Origin: Bifidobacterium subtile | GTDB lineage: Bacteria; Actinomycetota; Actinomycetes; Actinomycetales; Bifidobacteriaceae | DNA: 64,000 nucleotides | Assembly (NCBI RefSeq): GCF_000741775.1 | Contig: NZ_JGZR01000001.1 | Span: 167,469 to 231,468 of the forward strand | Direction of reading: 5' to 3' | Shown: in pieces, positions 45,416 to 53,888 of the stretch | Layout: the number at the start of each line of letters is the position of its first letter | Numbering within the stretch: the stretch's first letter is position 1 | Position numbers and translations under genes: made by a program | Notes under the pieces: model-generated | What the model saw: the letters and a program-made list of their open reading frames with translations, nothing else | What the model was told of the DNA's origin: nothing | The model's database searches: none

Positions 45416-45546
45416 CTGCCGTCGTGCCTCGGCGTCGCTTTTTGACCTCTAACGCGAGGCTGGCGTACATTTCGTAACGTTAATAGGCCGATTTGCGTCA
45501 CTTTTTGTACGGCAGAGTTGAGTAAGCGGTCACAAGGCGACGTTTA

Positions 45547-46149
45547 TCACCTGTTCTCTCCGTCGATGATGAGCAGATCGTCGTCGGCATCATAATCGAA
45601 GAGCTCGCCGTAGCGGCCCCATGTGACGGCGATGTGGAACTGCTGCCACGCCTTGGCATCCTCGTGGCGGTTGCGCAGCAGATTGAGCACCAGCTCACCG
45701 CGCAGACGACCGGTTTCCGACTGCTTGAGGGCGAGATCGATGGTGCGCACGAGGGGAGCGTGCCGCAAGGCCAGCTGTGCAAAGACCTGTTTCGAGCCCA
45801 GAATGTCCGCATCATGCCATGCCCAGCCCTGGTCGGTGAGCCGCACGCGCCCTTCGCGGACGGTCAGCACGCGGAGCATCGCTCCCGCATCAATCAGGGG
45901 GAAGAGATCGTCCACCTCGAAGGACAGCAGGCTGGCGAGATCGGCGAGATCTATGCCGGAGGGGTTCTCCGCTATCACATCAAGCAGGCCGGCCAAACCG
46001 CCCGGTGTGGCATTGGGCAGGAACGGCTGGTCGGCTGCTGTCGCCCTCGGCGTCGTATGCGCTCCGTTAGCGCCGGCTGGTGTTGTGCCGGCTGGTATTG
46101 CGCCTACGGATTGCGCAGTGTCCGCGGCCTTGCCGGCTGCCGATTGCAT
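45547..46149 (-). CDS. AAA-associated (NrtD-type C-terminal) domain protein
   Basis: The 200-aa protein matches the domain normally fused to, or encoded next to, nitrate/sulfonate/bicarbonate ABC ATPases. Signatures include GGLAGLLDVIAENPSGIDLADLASLLSFEVDDLFPLIDAGAMLRVL and the C-terminal WGRYGELFDYDADDDLL. It probably regulates the ATPase whose stop is 3 bp upstream of its start. The first 45 residues are low-complexity. Confidence 0.85.
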   Translation of the reverse strand: MQSAAGKAADTAQSVGAIPAGTTPAGANGAHTTPRATAADQPFLPNATPGGLAGLLDVIAENPSGIDLADLASLLSFEVDDLFPLIDAGAMLRVLTVREGRVRLTDQGWAWHDADILGSKQVFAQLALRHAPLVRTIDLALKQSETGRLRGELVLNLLRNRHEDAKAWQQFHIAVTWGRYGELFDYDADDDLLIIDGENR

Positions 46150-46152
46150 GCC

Positions 46153-47232
46153 TTACGCGTGCTCGGCGGCGCTGCTGTGCTGGTTTGACGGGGCTGTTGG
46201 GGCTGATGGGTCTGTTGAGTCTGATACTGCCGGCTGTGACAGTGCCGACGGCACTGCGGCAGCCGCTGGCGTCGCCTGCTCCTGCCGAGACGCTGCCGCT
46301 GCCGCAGTCGCATCATCGCCTTCAGCCTTGCCCGCAGCGGAGCGAGGCGTCTGGGGACGCTGCTGCGCACCGGTCAGCACCGAGTACAGGTAGTCGACTC
46401 GCGCTTCGAATTCGGCGCTGTGACGGTTGCGCGGCCGTGGCAGGTCGATCGATGTCTGAGCGATGAGCCGGCCCGGATGCGAGCCGAACACGATGACGCG
46501 GTCGGCCATCTCCACGGCCTCCTCGATATTGTGCGTAACCATGAGAATCGAACGGATGCCCTGATCCTTGCCGTTCCACAGGCTGAGAACATCCTGGCGC
46601 AGCTTCTCCGCGGTCAGCACGTCAAGCGCCGAGAAAGGCTCGTCCATGAACAGTGCATCCGGGCGCATCACCAGTGCGCGGGCGATGCCGACGCGCTGGC
46701 GCATGCCGCCGGACAATTCCTTGGGATATGCCGATTCGAAGCCGTCGAGGCCGATGGCATCGATGGCCGCGAGAGCCACGTCGCGCCGCTGGCTCCGGGG
46801 CATGCCCCGAGCTTCAAGTCCCAGCTCCACGTTGGCCTGGACAGTGAGCCACGGCATGAGCGCGAAGGTCTGGAAGACGAGGGAAACGCCGGGATTCGGC
46901 CCGTCCAACGGTGCCCCGCGGTATTCGACGCTGCCCTCGCTGGGCTGGACGAGTCCGGCGAGAACGCGCAGGAACGTCGATTTGCCGGCGCCGGAGCGGC
47001 CGAGGATGGCGACGATCTCATTGTCATAGAGCGTGAAGGAGATGTCGTCGAGCACGGTGAGATCTGTCTTCTTGTCCGTGGCGAAGCGCTGGGAGATGTG
47101 CTGCGCGCTGATGATATTGCCGTGGGTGGCGTCGAGGTGCGCGAATTCGGCGCGGGTCGTGGTCACCCGCTTGCTTGCTGCATTCCTGATTGTGGTGCCT
47201 GCGCTTGCTGTGTTCTTGAAGGTGAAGTTCAT
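46153..47232 (-). CDS. ABC transporter ATPase (nitrate/sulfonate/bicarbonate type)
   Basis: The 359-aa ATPase has Walker A GRSGAGKST, the Q-loop in VFQTFALMPWLTV, LSGGMRQRVGIARAL and FMDEPFSALD, the pattern of the SsuB/TauB/NrtD group. The C-terminal 90 residues are Ala/Thr/Pro-rich. AAGGA precedes the ATG. It forms an operon with the truncated permease gene and the AAA-associated protein, but no substrate-binding protein is in the window, so the substrate is unknown. Confidence 0.92.
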   Translation of the reverse strand: MNFTFKNTASAGTTIRNAASKRVTTTRAEFAHLDATHGNIISAQHISQRFATDKKTDLTVLDDISFTLYDNEIVAILGRSGAGKSTFLRVLAGLVQPSEGSVEYRGAPLDGPNPGVSLVFQTFALMPWLTVQANVELGLEARGMPRSQRRDVALAAIDAIGLDGFESAYPKELSGGMRQRVGIARALVMRPDALFMDEPFSALDVLTAEKLRQDVLSLWNGKDQGIRSILMVTHNIEEAVEMADRVIVFGSHPGRLIAQTSIDLPRPRNRHSAEFEARVDYLYSVLTGAQQRPQTPRSAAGKAEGDDATAAAAASRQEQATPAAAAVPSALSQPAVSDSTDPSAPTAPSNQHSSAAEHA

Positions 47233-47460
47233 TATATTGCGTCCTTAATATTTGTCGTTTGTCTTTGGTCATGCATGTGACGGCGTCATCTGCTCCTGCG
47301 GCGATGGTGCGCCGGATGCAGGTGCTGTCTGCGTTGTCTTGTCCGTGCTGGTAATCGGCGGTTTTGCTTGGCTCGCGTCGACTGCTGGCTGGGGCGGCGA
47401 AGCGTTGCGTGCGAGGCCCGGACTGGCGAAGCAGCGTGGCCTGCCGCGCGGGCCGCGTAT

Positions 47461-48063
47461 TCAGGCGGTGATTGCGAATCGTTTGGCGGTGTACCGTTCG
47501 AGCGGATTCCAGAACAGCCGGTTGACCGCGACGACGAACAGGCTCATCACGACTACGCCGACCAGCGTTTTCATCGTGTCGCCAACCGCCGTTGCCTCGG
47601 TGATATACGAGCCCAGGCCAGGCGTGGTGAGCGTGTGCCTGCCTGATTCGACGTATTCCGCGATAATGGAGGCGTTCCACGCGCCGCCTGCTGCGGTGAT
47701 TCCGCCGGTGCACCAGGAGCCGAAGACGGCGGGCAGAATCAGCTTGGTCCAGCGCATGATGCGCGGCAGGCGCATATTCGCTGCCATTTCGCGCAAATCG
47801 TCGGGAATCTGGCTGGCACCCGCAATCATGTTGAACAGGATGTACCATTGCGTGCCCAGCGCCATGAGCAGGATGGAGCCCCAGCCGAGGTCGATGCGCC
47901 ATGCAAGGAACCACAGGATGACGAAGGGGAAGAGGAAATTGGCCGGGAAGCTCGCCAGAACCTGCACGATGGGCTGCATGAAGCGCGACAGCCTCGGGTT
48001 CATGCCAATCTTCGCGCCGATCGGTACCCAGATGACTGAGCATACGATGGTCAGCAGCACCAC
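47461..48063 (-). CDS. ABC transporter permease, N-terminally truncated
   Basis: The 200-aa product covers the C-terminal part of a NitT/TauT-type permease: WVPIGAKIG, then LASFPANFLFPFVILWFL and the EAA-like loop LREMAANMRLPRIMRWTKLILPAVF, and the final GLGSYITEATAVGD. Similar permeases in bifidobacteria are much longer. A stop lies a few codons before LTFLRVVLL and no further homology appears upstream, so the gene has lost its 5' part. It is probably non-functional unless GTG at 48063 serves as a start. Confidence 0.75.
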   Translation of the reverse strand: MVLLTIVCSVIWVPIGAKIGMNPRLSRFMQPIVQVLASFPANFLFPFVILWFLAWRIDLGWGSILLMALGTQWYILFNMIAGASQIPDDLREMAANMRLPRIMRWTKLILPAVFGSWCTGGITAAGGAWNASIIAEYVESGRHTLTTPGLGSYITEATAVGDTMKTLVGVVVMSLFVVAVNRLFWNPLERYTAKRFAITA

Positions 48064-48405
48064 GCGCAGGAAGGTCAGGCTTCCTCGTCATCGTCTGAGC
48101 TTCAGCTTCGCAGGGCGGTGGCATCGCATTAGTTCATGCCTTGATTCGACAAGAACTGCTGACCTGCGCGCAGTGTCTCCACTGGTTTGCGGCAGCGATC
48201 CATATCCCTGCGGTAGCCTTACCTACCGATTCAACCTTAAGTTAGAGCCCCCGGCTGGATTTGTCAATCGCGGTGCAACCGGAGTGTCGCCGCGCTGCTG
48301 TGCGGCGATTGTGTGGGACATATGGGCCACAGGGCTTGCCGCTGTGGCTGCGTTTTCGACTGCGTTCCCAACTCTGTTTTCCTAAGACTCGCGGCCTTAA
48401 GGTCG

Positions 48406-48527
48406 CTCACTTCACCTACAGAGCGACGGCGCACAACACGCCGTCCTTCGGCCCCTTGGTGGGGCCTCACTTCACCTACAGACAGCACACCGTGCTGTCT
48501 GCTTAACGGCTCAGCCGTGCTGTCTGG
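48406..48527. repeat. Repeat- and hairpin-rich intergenic block
   Basis: CTCACTTCACCTACAGA occurs at 48406 and again exactly 60 bp later at 48466. GACGGC/GCCGTC and GGCCCC/GGGGCC hairpins lie between them, and CAGACAGCAC-ACC-GTGCTGTCTG follows (48478-48500), with GTGCTGTCTG repeated at 48518-48527. The surrounding 48064-48761 gap has no recognisable gene apart from the rplS promoter. Confidence 0.7.
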
Positions 48528-48761
48528 CGAATCGCTTATGATAGTGCTTTGCTATGTCGAGTGACGAGCCGCCGCATAGGTTCGTCGCTTCACCGGGGTT
48601 CAGCCGCGCTCCCGCAGGGGTTGCGAGGCGAATCGGCTGGCTTTCCAGGGCAACGCGCTGGAAATACAGATTGTTGGGCACACTGCCAGTATGTTGATAG
48701 CAACGTCGGCAGCGAGTCCAAAGGATGTGCGCTGATATGCGGCAGCGACAGGAGAAAAACT

Positions 48762-49127
48762 ATGGTTAACGCCATTGAGGCATTTGATGCCGCTCATATG
48801 AAGTCCGTCGACAGCATTCCGGAGTTCCGCCCCGGCGACACCGTCGACGTCAACGTCAAGATTCAGGAAGGCAACAACTCCCGTATCCAGACGTTCACCG
48901 GCGTGGTGATCGCGCGTCAGGGCGCTGGCGTGCGCGAGACCTTCATCGTGCGCAAGGTCAGCTTCGGCAACGGCGTCGAGCGTCGTTTCCCGCTGCACTC
49001 CCCCGCGATCGATTCGATCAAGCTGGTGCGCAAGGGCCGCGTGCGTCGCGCGAAGCTGTACTACCTGCGCTCGCTGCGCGGCAAGGCCGCTCGCATCGTC
49101 GAGCGTCGCGACAACAGCGCGAAGTGA
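48762..49127 (+). CDS. rplS: 50S ribosomal protein L19
   Basis: The 121-aa protein at the 30S-50S interface has [33 protein letters not shown] and the C-terminal [23 protein letters not shown] is placed 9 nt before the ATG. The longer frame upstream is not conserved. Confidence 0.97.
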   Translation: MVNAIEAFDAAHMKSVDSIPEFRPGDTVDVNVKIQEGNNSRIQTFTGVVIARQGAGVRETFIVRKVSFGNGVERRFPLHSPAIDSIKLVRKGRVRRAKLYYLRSLRGKAARIVERRDNSAK

Positions 49128-49138
49128 TTGCGCTCATC

Positions 49139-49193
49139 TGACGCACATGTGCGTCAGCGGTGGCCCGGCAATCCTTGTGATTGGCCGGGCCAC
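49139..49193 (+). terminator. Terminator region of rplS
   Basis: The palindrome TGACGCACATGTGCGTCA (49139-49156) is followed by a hairpin whose arms GTGGCCCGGC and GCCGGGCCAC (49160-49169 and 49184-49193) pair. No strong T-run follows. Confidence 0.65.
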
Positions 49194-49226
49194 TGGCGTT
49201 CTGCGGGGTTGATGGCTAGTTGGTGC

Positions 49227-49337
49227 TCCTAGTACTAACGTCACGCAAACAGGGCGTTTTGCATGACGACGCTACTAGAGGTTGACGGTCCTAGTATTTT
49301 CGTCACGCAAAACCGGGGTATTGAGTGACGAAAATAC
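49227..49337. repeat. Two hairpin repeats sharing TCCTAGTA...CGTCACGC
   Basis: TCCTAGTACTAACGTCACGC (49227-49246) and TCCTAGTATTTTCGTCACGC (49289-49308) are direct repeats 62 bp apart. The second forms a 13-bp stem with GTGACGAAAATAC (49325-49337). The first pairs imperfectly with TTTTGCATGACG and CTACTAG. The CGTCAC/GTGACG ends recall the hairpins at 45179 and 45369. Confidence 0.7.
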
Positions 49338-49516
49338 CAGTGGGTGCCGTTTCTCATGGCATTGGCACGGCATTGTTCCGATACTGTCACGACACTGTCC
49401 GTTGCTGAGCAGGTCTGACGTCGTGTGGCTTCCCGGCTGTAGGCTTCGGTCGGTATGATGACGCACAGACACAAGTGATGGCGCAACCAATAACGGCGCA
49501 GACCAGGGGATTTCCC

Positions 49517-50314
49517 ATGCAGACTAGAACCTCAGGCTCCCGCTACGATTCGGAGGAGCATATGCAGCGAGCCGATGCGGCGAGCGATGAGAGCGACCTT
49601 CAGGACTCCCATATCCTCGAAGTCGCCGATCATGGTGTTGACCCTGTTCCGGCTGCACGCCGACGCGAACCCGCGCATGCGACTCCCGCCGATGCCGACG
49701 ACGGCAGGATGGGGTGGCGTGACACGCTGATCTGGTGCGGCATCCCGGTTCTGATCGTGCTGCTGATACGGATTTTCCTGATCGGCGCATACACGATTCC
49801 CTCCGGCTCGATGCTGGATACGATTCAGCTTGGCGACCGCGTCTTCACTTCCAAGCTCACGCCGAAATACTTCAATCTGCATCGCGGCGATGTCGTCGTC
49901 TTCAAGGATCCGGCGCACTGGCTGAACGATGAGGGCAACCGTGCCTCGGGCGACCATCTCATCAAGCGGCTTATCGGGCTGCCGGGCGATGTCGTGGAGT
50001 GCGCGGGCGCGGGCAAGCCGGTGACGATCAACGGCGTGGACATCAACGAGACCGCGTATATCCGGCCCGGCGTCGAGCCAAGCTCCTTCCCGTTCCGGAT
50101 CCATGTGACCCCCGACCATGTCTTTGTCATGGGCGACAATCGTTCGAATTCCGCTGATTCGCGCTACCATCAGGACGACGGATCCAATGGCTTGGTGCCG
50201 GTCGGCGATGTTTCCGGCGTGGCTCTGGTGACGTACTGGCCGCTCGGGCGCATGGGTTTGCTGAGCGGGCATCATGACGTCTTCGACAAGGTTCCCGATG
50301 GCACTGCGCAGTAA
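49517..50314 (+). CDS. lepB: Signal peptidase I
   Basis: The 266-aa membrane serine protease removes signal peptides. It has one N-terminal helix (about 70-90), the nucleophile Ser98 in PSGSML, the catalytic Lys150 in HLIKRLIGLPGD and the late VFVMGDNRSNSADSR. The ATG at 49517 has an AGGGGA site; GTG and ATG codons at 49475 and 49478 are alternatives. The 3' end overlaps rnhB by 17 bp. The acidic N-terminal 60 residues are lineage-specific. Confidence 0.94.
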   Translation: MQTRTSGSRYDSEEHMQRADAASDESDLQDSHILEVADHGVDPVPAARRREPAHATPADADDGRMGWRDTLIWCGIPVLIVLLIRIFLIGAYTIPSGSMLDTIQLGDRVFTSKLTPKYFNLHRGDVVVFKDPAHWLNDEGNRASGDHLIKRLIGLPGDVVECAGAGKPVTINGVDINETAYIRPGVEPSSFPFRIHVTPDHVFVMGDNRSNSADSRYHQDDGSNGLVPVGDVSGVALVTYWPLGRMGLLSGHHDVFDKVPDGTAQ

Positions 50315-51278
50315 GGCGGCACCGAGCGGCAAGCCGTCGGTCGGCGGGCAAACTCCGCACAGCGGCGCCGGCTCGCACCGCGACTCGGCACGCTGCGAAT
50401 CAGCGCCAGGCGGCGAATCAGGCTCACGCGGCGAGACGACGCAACGCGGTAAAAGGGCACAGGGCGGCAAGTCGACCTTGCGCAGCGAGACAGCGCCGAA
50501 CGGCGAAACGGCACTGCGCGGCAAACCGCTCTTGCGTCTGAAGCCGACGCTGCATCTTGAGAACGATCTGGCGGGTCGAGGCTTCGATCTGATTGTCGGC
50601 TTCGACGAAGTGGGGCGCGGCGCATTGGCCGGGCCGGTTATGGTCGGCGCCGCAGCGATCTGGGCGAGGCAGCTGGCCGGCTGCGCGGTGCCCGAGGGGC
50701 TGGCTGATTCCAAGCTCCTGACCGAGCATCGGCGCGAGGCGCTGTTCGAGCCGTTGCAGGCGTGGTGCGCGGCCGGAGCGGTCGGTCAGGCGAGCAACGC
50801 GGAAATCGACGACTGGGGCATCTCGTATGCCTTGGGAATAGCGGCATTGCGTGCGCTCAACAGCGTCGAGCATCAACTCGATCTGCAGACCGACGCCGTC
50901 TTGCCGCCTTCGGCTGCGCATCAGACGATCGAGCAACGCGGCACCTCGCCCCAGCTGCTGCGCATCGGCGCTATTCTCGATGGCCCGAACGACTACATCA
51001 CCAAGGCGCTGAACACCTTCGACGCCCCCGAGGTGCCCATTCAGGCCCATGTGACCACCATGGTCAAGGCCGACCAGCAGTGCGTCACCGTGGCTGCGGC
51101 CTCCGTCTTGGCCAAGGTGACCCGTGATCGGCTCATGGTCAGCATCGCACGGGGCAATGCCCTGTACCAGCCCTACCAATGGGCGCATAACAAGGGCTAC
51201 GGTTCTGCAGCGCACCGCGAGGCGATCGCGCGCTACGGCGCAACCGATCTCCACCGCCGCTCCTGGCATCTGGTGTGA
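50298..51278 (+). CDS. rnhB: Ribonuclease HII
   Basis: The 326-aa enzyme cuts the RNA strand of RNA-DNA hybrids and at embedded ribonucleotides. Asp103-Glu104 in GFDEVGRGALAGP, DSKLL, and KADQQCVTVAAASVLAKVTRD are the catalytic and structural motifs. The first 90 residues are a repetitive Gly/Arg/Ser/Lys-rich extension absent from the family. Start at 50298 overlaps lepB. Confidence 0.94.
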   Translation: MALRSKAAPSGKPSVGGQTPHSGAGSHRDSARCESAPGGESGSRGETTQRGKRAQGGKSTLRSETAPNGETALRGKPLLRLKPTLHLENDLAGRGFDLIVGFDEVGRGALAGPVMVGAAAIWARQLAGCAVPEGLADSKLLTEHRREALFEPLQAWCAAGAVGQASNAEIDDWGISYALGIAALRALNSVEHQLDLQTDAVLPPSAAHQTIEQRGTSPQLLRIGAILDGPNDYITKALNTFDAPEVPIQAHVTTMVKADQQCVTVAAASVLAKVTRDRLMVSIARGNALYQPYQWAHNKGYGSAAHREAIARYGATDLHRRSWHLV

Positions 51279-51469
51279 CAAGCATTGTCTCCGACTCGCG
51301 ATTTTTCGAGCGCGTCCGGAAAATGCGAGCCGGGTTCGTCGTTACAACGTACGAGGTAAGCTCGATCTCATAAGCGCATGCAGCGCGGTCTCAAAGATGG
51401 CGACCAAAGGATGGTGCCAATAAGACGATCTTACGAGTATGACGGCATGCGCATTCGCAGGGAGGCACG

Positions 51470-52585
51470 ATGAAGACGAGTCATGGCAGCGGCAAGCGCC
51501 CGTCGATGTTCGAGGTGGCGAAGCTGGCGGGGGTCAGCCATCAGACCGTGTCGAGGGTCATCAACGACTCGCCCGATGTCTCTGCCGCCACACGCGCCAA
51601 AGTGCAGGAGATCATCGCCAAGCTCGATTATCGCCCCAGCAATTCGGCGCGGGCGCTCGCTTCGAAACGTTCGCGCACGATAGGCCTGATCGCAGGCGGA
51701 CTGCGGTTCTACAGCTCTATTTCGGCCATCGCCTCCATCGAATCGCTGGTGCGCTCGCATGGTCTGTTCATGTCGGTTTCGCTGGTGCAGGAGGCGCAGT
51801 GCACGCAGGAGGAGTTCGACGACCTATGCGAGACCTTCGATGAGCAGAACGTTGACGCCTTCCTATTTTTGACGCCTACCGACATGATGTTCCGCGCGGC
51901 GTGCCGAGTGCGGCTCGACCAGCCGCGTGTGCTGCTCACTTCCACGCACGGGGCGTTGAGCATGCGCGAGGCCGGCAGGCTGGAGCATCCCGATGATCGG
52001 CGCCATACCGCGCTCGTCGGCATCGATCAGTGGGGCGCGATGGTGGAGGTGGCGCAGCTGGTCGCGGGATACGGCCATCGTTTGGCATTGTATTTCGCCG
52101 GCCCGCCGCAATGGCGTGATGCGACGACGCGCATGCTGGCCTGGAGCAAGGCCGCGCAGGCGCTTTCCATATCGTCTCAGGTCGTGCAATGCGAGTCGTG
52201 GGATTCGTCGGAGGCCTACGGGCGCATGAACCACATTCTCGATCATTTCGGTTCGAGCGGCTCAAGCCGACCGACCGTCGTCGTCACGGCCAACGATGGC
52301 CAAGCCATCGGTGTCATCCGCGCTTTGCATGAGCACCGGCTTCGCATTCCCCGCGACATCAGCGTGGTCGGTTTCGACGACATGCCGGCGATGGGCGATC
52401 TCTATCCTCCGCTCACGACGGTCCGCCCCGATTTCGACCAGATGGGAGTCGCGGCGATGCGTGAAGTGCTGCGCCTACTCGGCGAGGGGGAGGAGACCGC
52501 TTTCTCTGCGGCAGCGCACGGAATGGGCCTTATTCCCGCGAAAGTGATCAAACGCGCGTCATTGGGTCCGATTCCGCGAACATGA
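51470..52585 (+). CDS. LacI-family transcriptional regulator
   Basis: The 371-aa repressor has an N-terminal HTH (SMFEVAKLAGVSHQTVSRVINDSPDVSAATRAKVQEII, about 12-50) with hinge helix, and a periplasmic-binding-protein-like domain ending in ISVVGFDDMPAMGDLYPPLTTVR. GGGAGGC precedes the ATG. No sugar genes adjoin it, so its regulon and effector are unknown; it may act remotely. Confidence 0.92.
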   Translation: MKTSHGSGKRPSMFEVAKLAGVSHQTVSRVINDSPDVSAATRAKVQEIIAKLDYRPSNSARALASKRSRTIGLIAGGLRFYSSISAIASIESLVRSHGLFMSVSLVQEAQCTQEEFDDLCETFDEQNVDAFLFLTPTDMMFRAACRVRLDQPRVLLTSTHGALSMREAGRLEHPDDRRHTALVGIDQWGAMVEVAQLVAGYGHRLALYFAGPPQWRDATTRMLAWSKAAQALSISSQVVQCESWDSSEAYGRMNHILDHFGSSGSSRPTVVVTANDGQAIGVIRALHEHRLRIPRDISVVGFDDMPAMGDLYPPLTTVRPDFDQMGVAAMREVLRLLGEGEETAFSAAAHGMGLIPAKVIKRASLGPIPRT

Positions 52586-52916
52586 GCGTCAAAATATCTC
52601 GTCCTTCAGCAGGAAGCCCGTTGTTTCGACCTCATGTGGCCCACATGCTACGTTCATTAGGTTGATTTTTCGTTCGTTAGGTACTTCGCAAAGTAGACAT
52701 TGATATTGGCGCTCGCAAATACGTTGGAATGAAGCCGTTTTCAGAACGAGCCGCTGATGAATGCGATTCGAAAGACCGCAAAAACGCAGTCAAAATACCT
52801 AATGAAATTCGCAGAAGCTCTGTGAGGCCGTCGTCGGCCGTTATAAGGCTGTTAACAATTTTCGGACAGGTTTTGCGATACGTTTTCGGACGGCTTTCGG
52901 CTATCATGGCAAGGTT
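52586..52916. other. 331-bp AT-richer gap before the HNH nuclease gene
   Basis: The region is AT-richer than its neighbours. It has paired TTCATTAGGTTG / TTCGTTAGGTAC words (52655-52685) and TATCAT about 12 nt before the downstream ATG, suggesting a short-leader promoter. A 63-codon frame at 52729-52920 has no ribosome-binding site or known domain, so I do not call it. Confidence 0.4.
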
Positions 52917-53810
52917 ATGACGCAGCATCCACGAAAAACCAGCGACGCAGGCCAATCCGACGATTCGGGAAGCACGCACCCCGGTAGCATACGCAGCAGT
53001 ATGCGCACCGGCAGCGCCGCCCATCCGGGCAGCACGCGCAATCGAAGGTCGGCCAACGCCATCAGCGGGCCGCGCGGCAATGCTCATTTCTCCAAACGTC
53101 GCTTCGATGCGAGCAGCCCTTTGGAGCGGCTGCTGATTCTGCTGGTCGTGGCCGTCGTCGTCGGCATCACCATCGGCGTCGTGCTGCCGAAGATCAGCCA
53201 GCCGGTCGGCCAGCTCACCGGCGAGTATTCGGCCAGCGGCCCTGCGGCAGATGCGCTGAATGCGCTGGCCGTGAATGACAGCCCCAAGGCGGGCGGCTAT
53301 CAGCGTGATGCCTTCGGCTATCGCCAGACGGATGCGGACGGCAATGGCTGCGATGTGCGCGAGGATGTGCTGACCCGCGACATGACCGACGTGCAGTACA
53401 CGTATGCGGGCGGCTGCAAAGTGAAGTCCGGTGTGCTGCATGACCCCTACACCGGCAAGACCATTCATTTCGTGCGCGGGGAGAAGACCAGCTCAGCCGT
53501 GCAGATCGATCACGTCGTCGCGCTCGAAAACGCATGGCAGTCGGGTGCTAGCGCATGGGATACGGCGAAGCGCTACCGATACGGCAATGATATGTACAAT
53601 TTGCTGGCCGTTGACGGCCCGGCCAATCAGGAGAAGGGTTCGGCTTCGGCTGCATACTGGCTGCCGACCAACGGCGCGTACCGCTGCCAGTATGTCGCCC
53701 GGCAGATCGGCGTCAAAACGAAATACGGCCTGACCGTCACCAGCCAGGAAAAACGCTCGATGCAATCCGTCCTGCACGCCTGCCCAGCTCAGGAGCTGCC
53801 GCAACGCTAG
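52917..53810 (+). CDS. Membrane-anchored HNH (DUF1524/GmrSD C-terminal-like) nuclease
   Basis: The 297-aa protein has a disordered N-terminal 65 residues, one membrane helix (LLILLVVAVVVGITIGVVLP, about 70-90) and an extracellular DUF1524 domain: DADGNGCDVREDVL, the HNH-type QIDHVVALENAW, and NLLAVDGPANQEKGSASAAYWLP. Such actinobacterial proteins are predicted extracellular nucleases, perhaps for nucleotide scavenging or competition. Confidence 0.88.
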   Translation: MTQHPRKTSDAGQSDDSGSTHPGSIRSSMRTGSAAHPGSTRNRRSANAISGPRGNAHFSKRRFDASSPLERLLILLVVAVVVGITIGVVLPKISQPVGQLTGEYSASGPAADALNALAVNDSPKAGGYQRDAFGYRQTDADGNGCDVREDVLTRDMTDVQYTYAGGCKVKSGVLHDPYTGKTIHFVRGEKTSSAVQIDHVVALENAWQSGASAWDTAKRYRYGNDMYNLLAVDGPANQEKGSASAAYWLPTNGAYRCQYVARQIGVKTKYGLTVTSQEKRSMQSVLHACPAQELPQR

Positions 53811-53888
53811 GTTCGTTGCGTCCGGTGTGCTGCGGCATTGCAAATATACGTATAAAGCCTTGCCGCCACAGCCCCTCGTTATGCTCTA

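Noticed and set aside
52729..52920. 63-codon frame before the nuclease gene
   Set aside because: No Shine-Dalgarno motif, overlaps the likely promoter and the nuclease start, no homology recognised.
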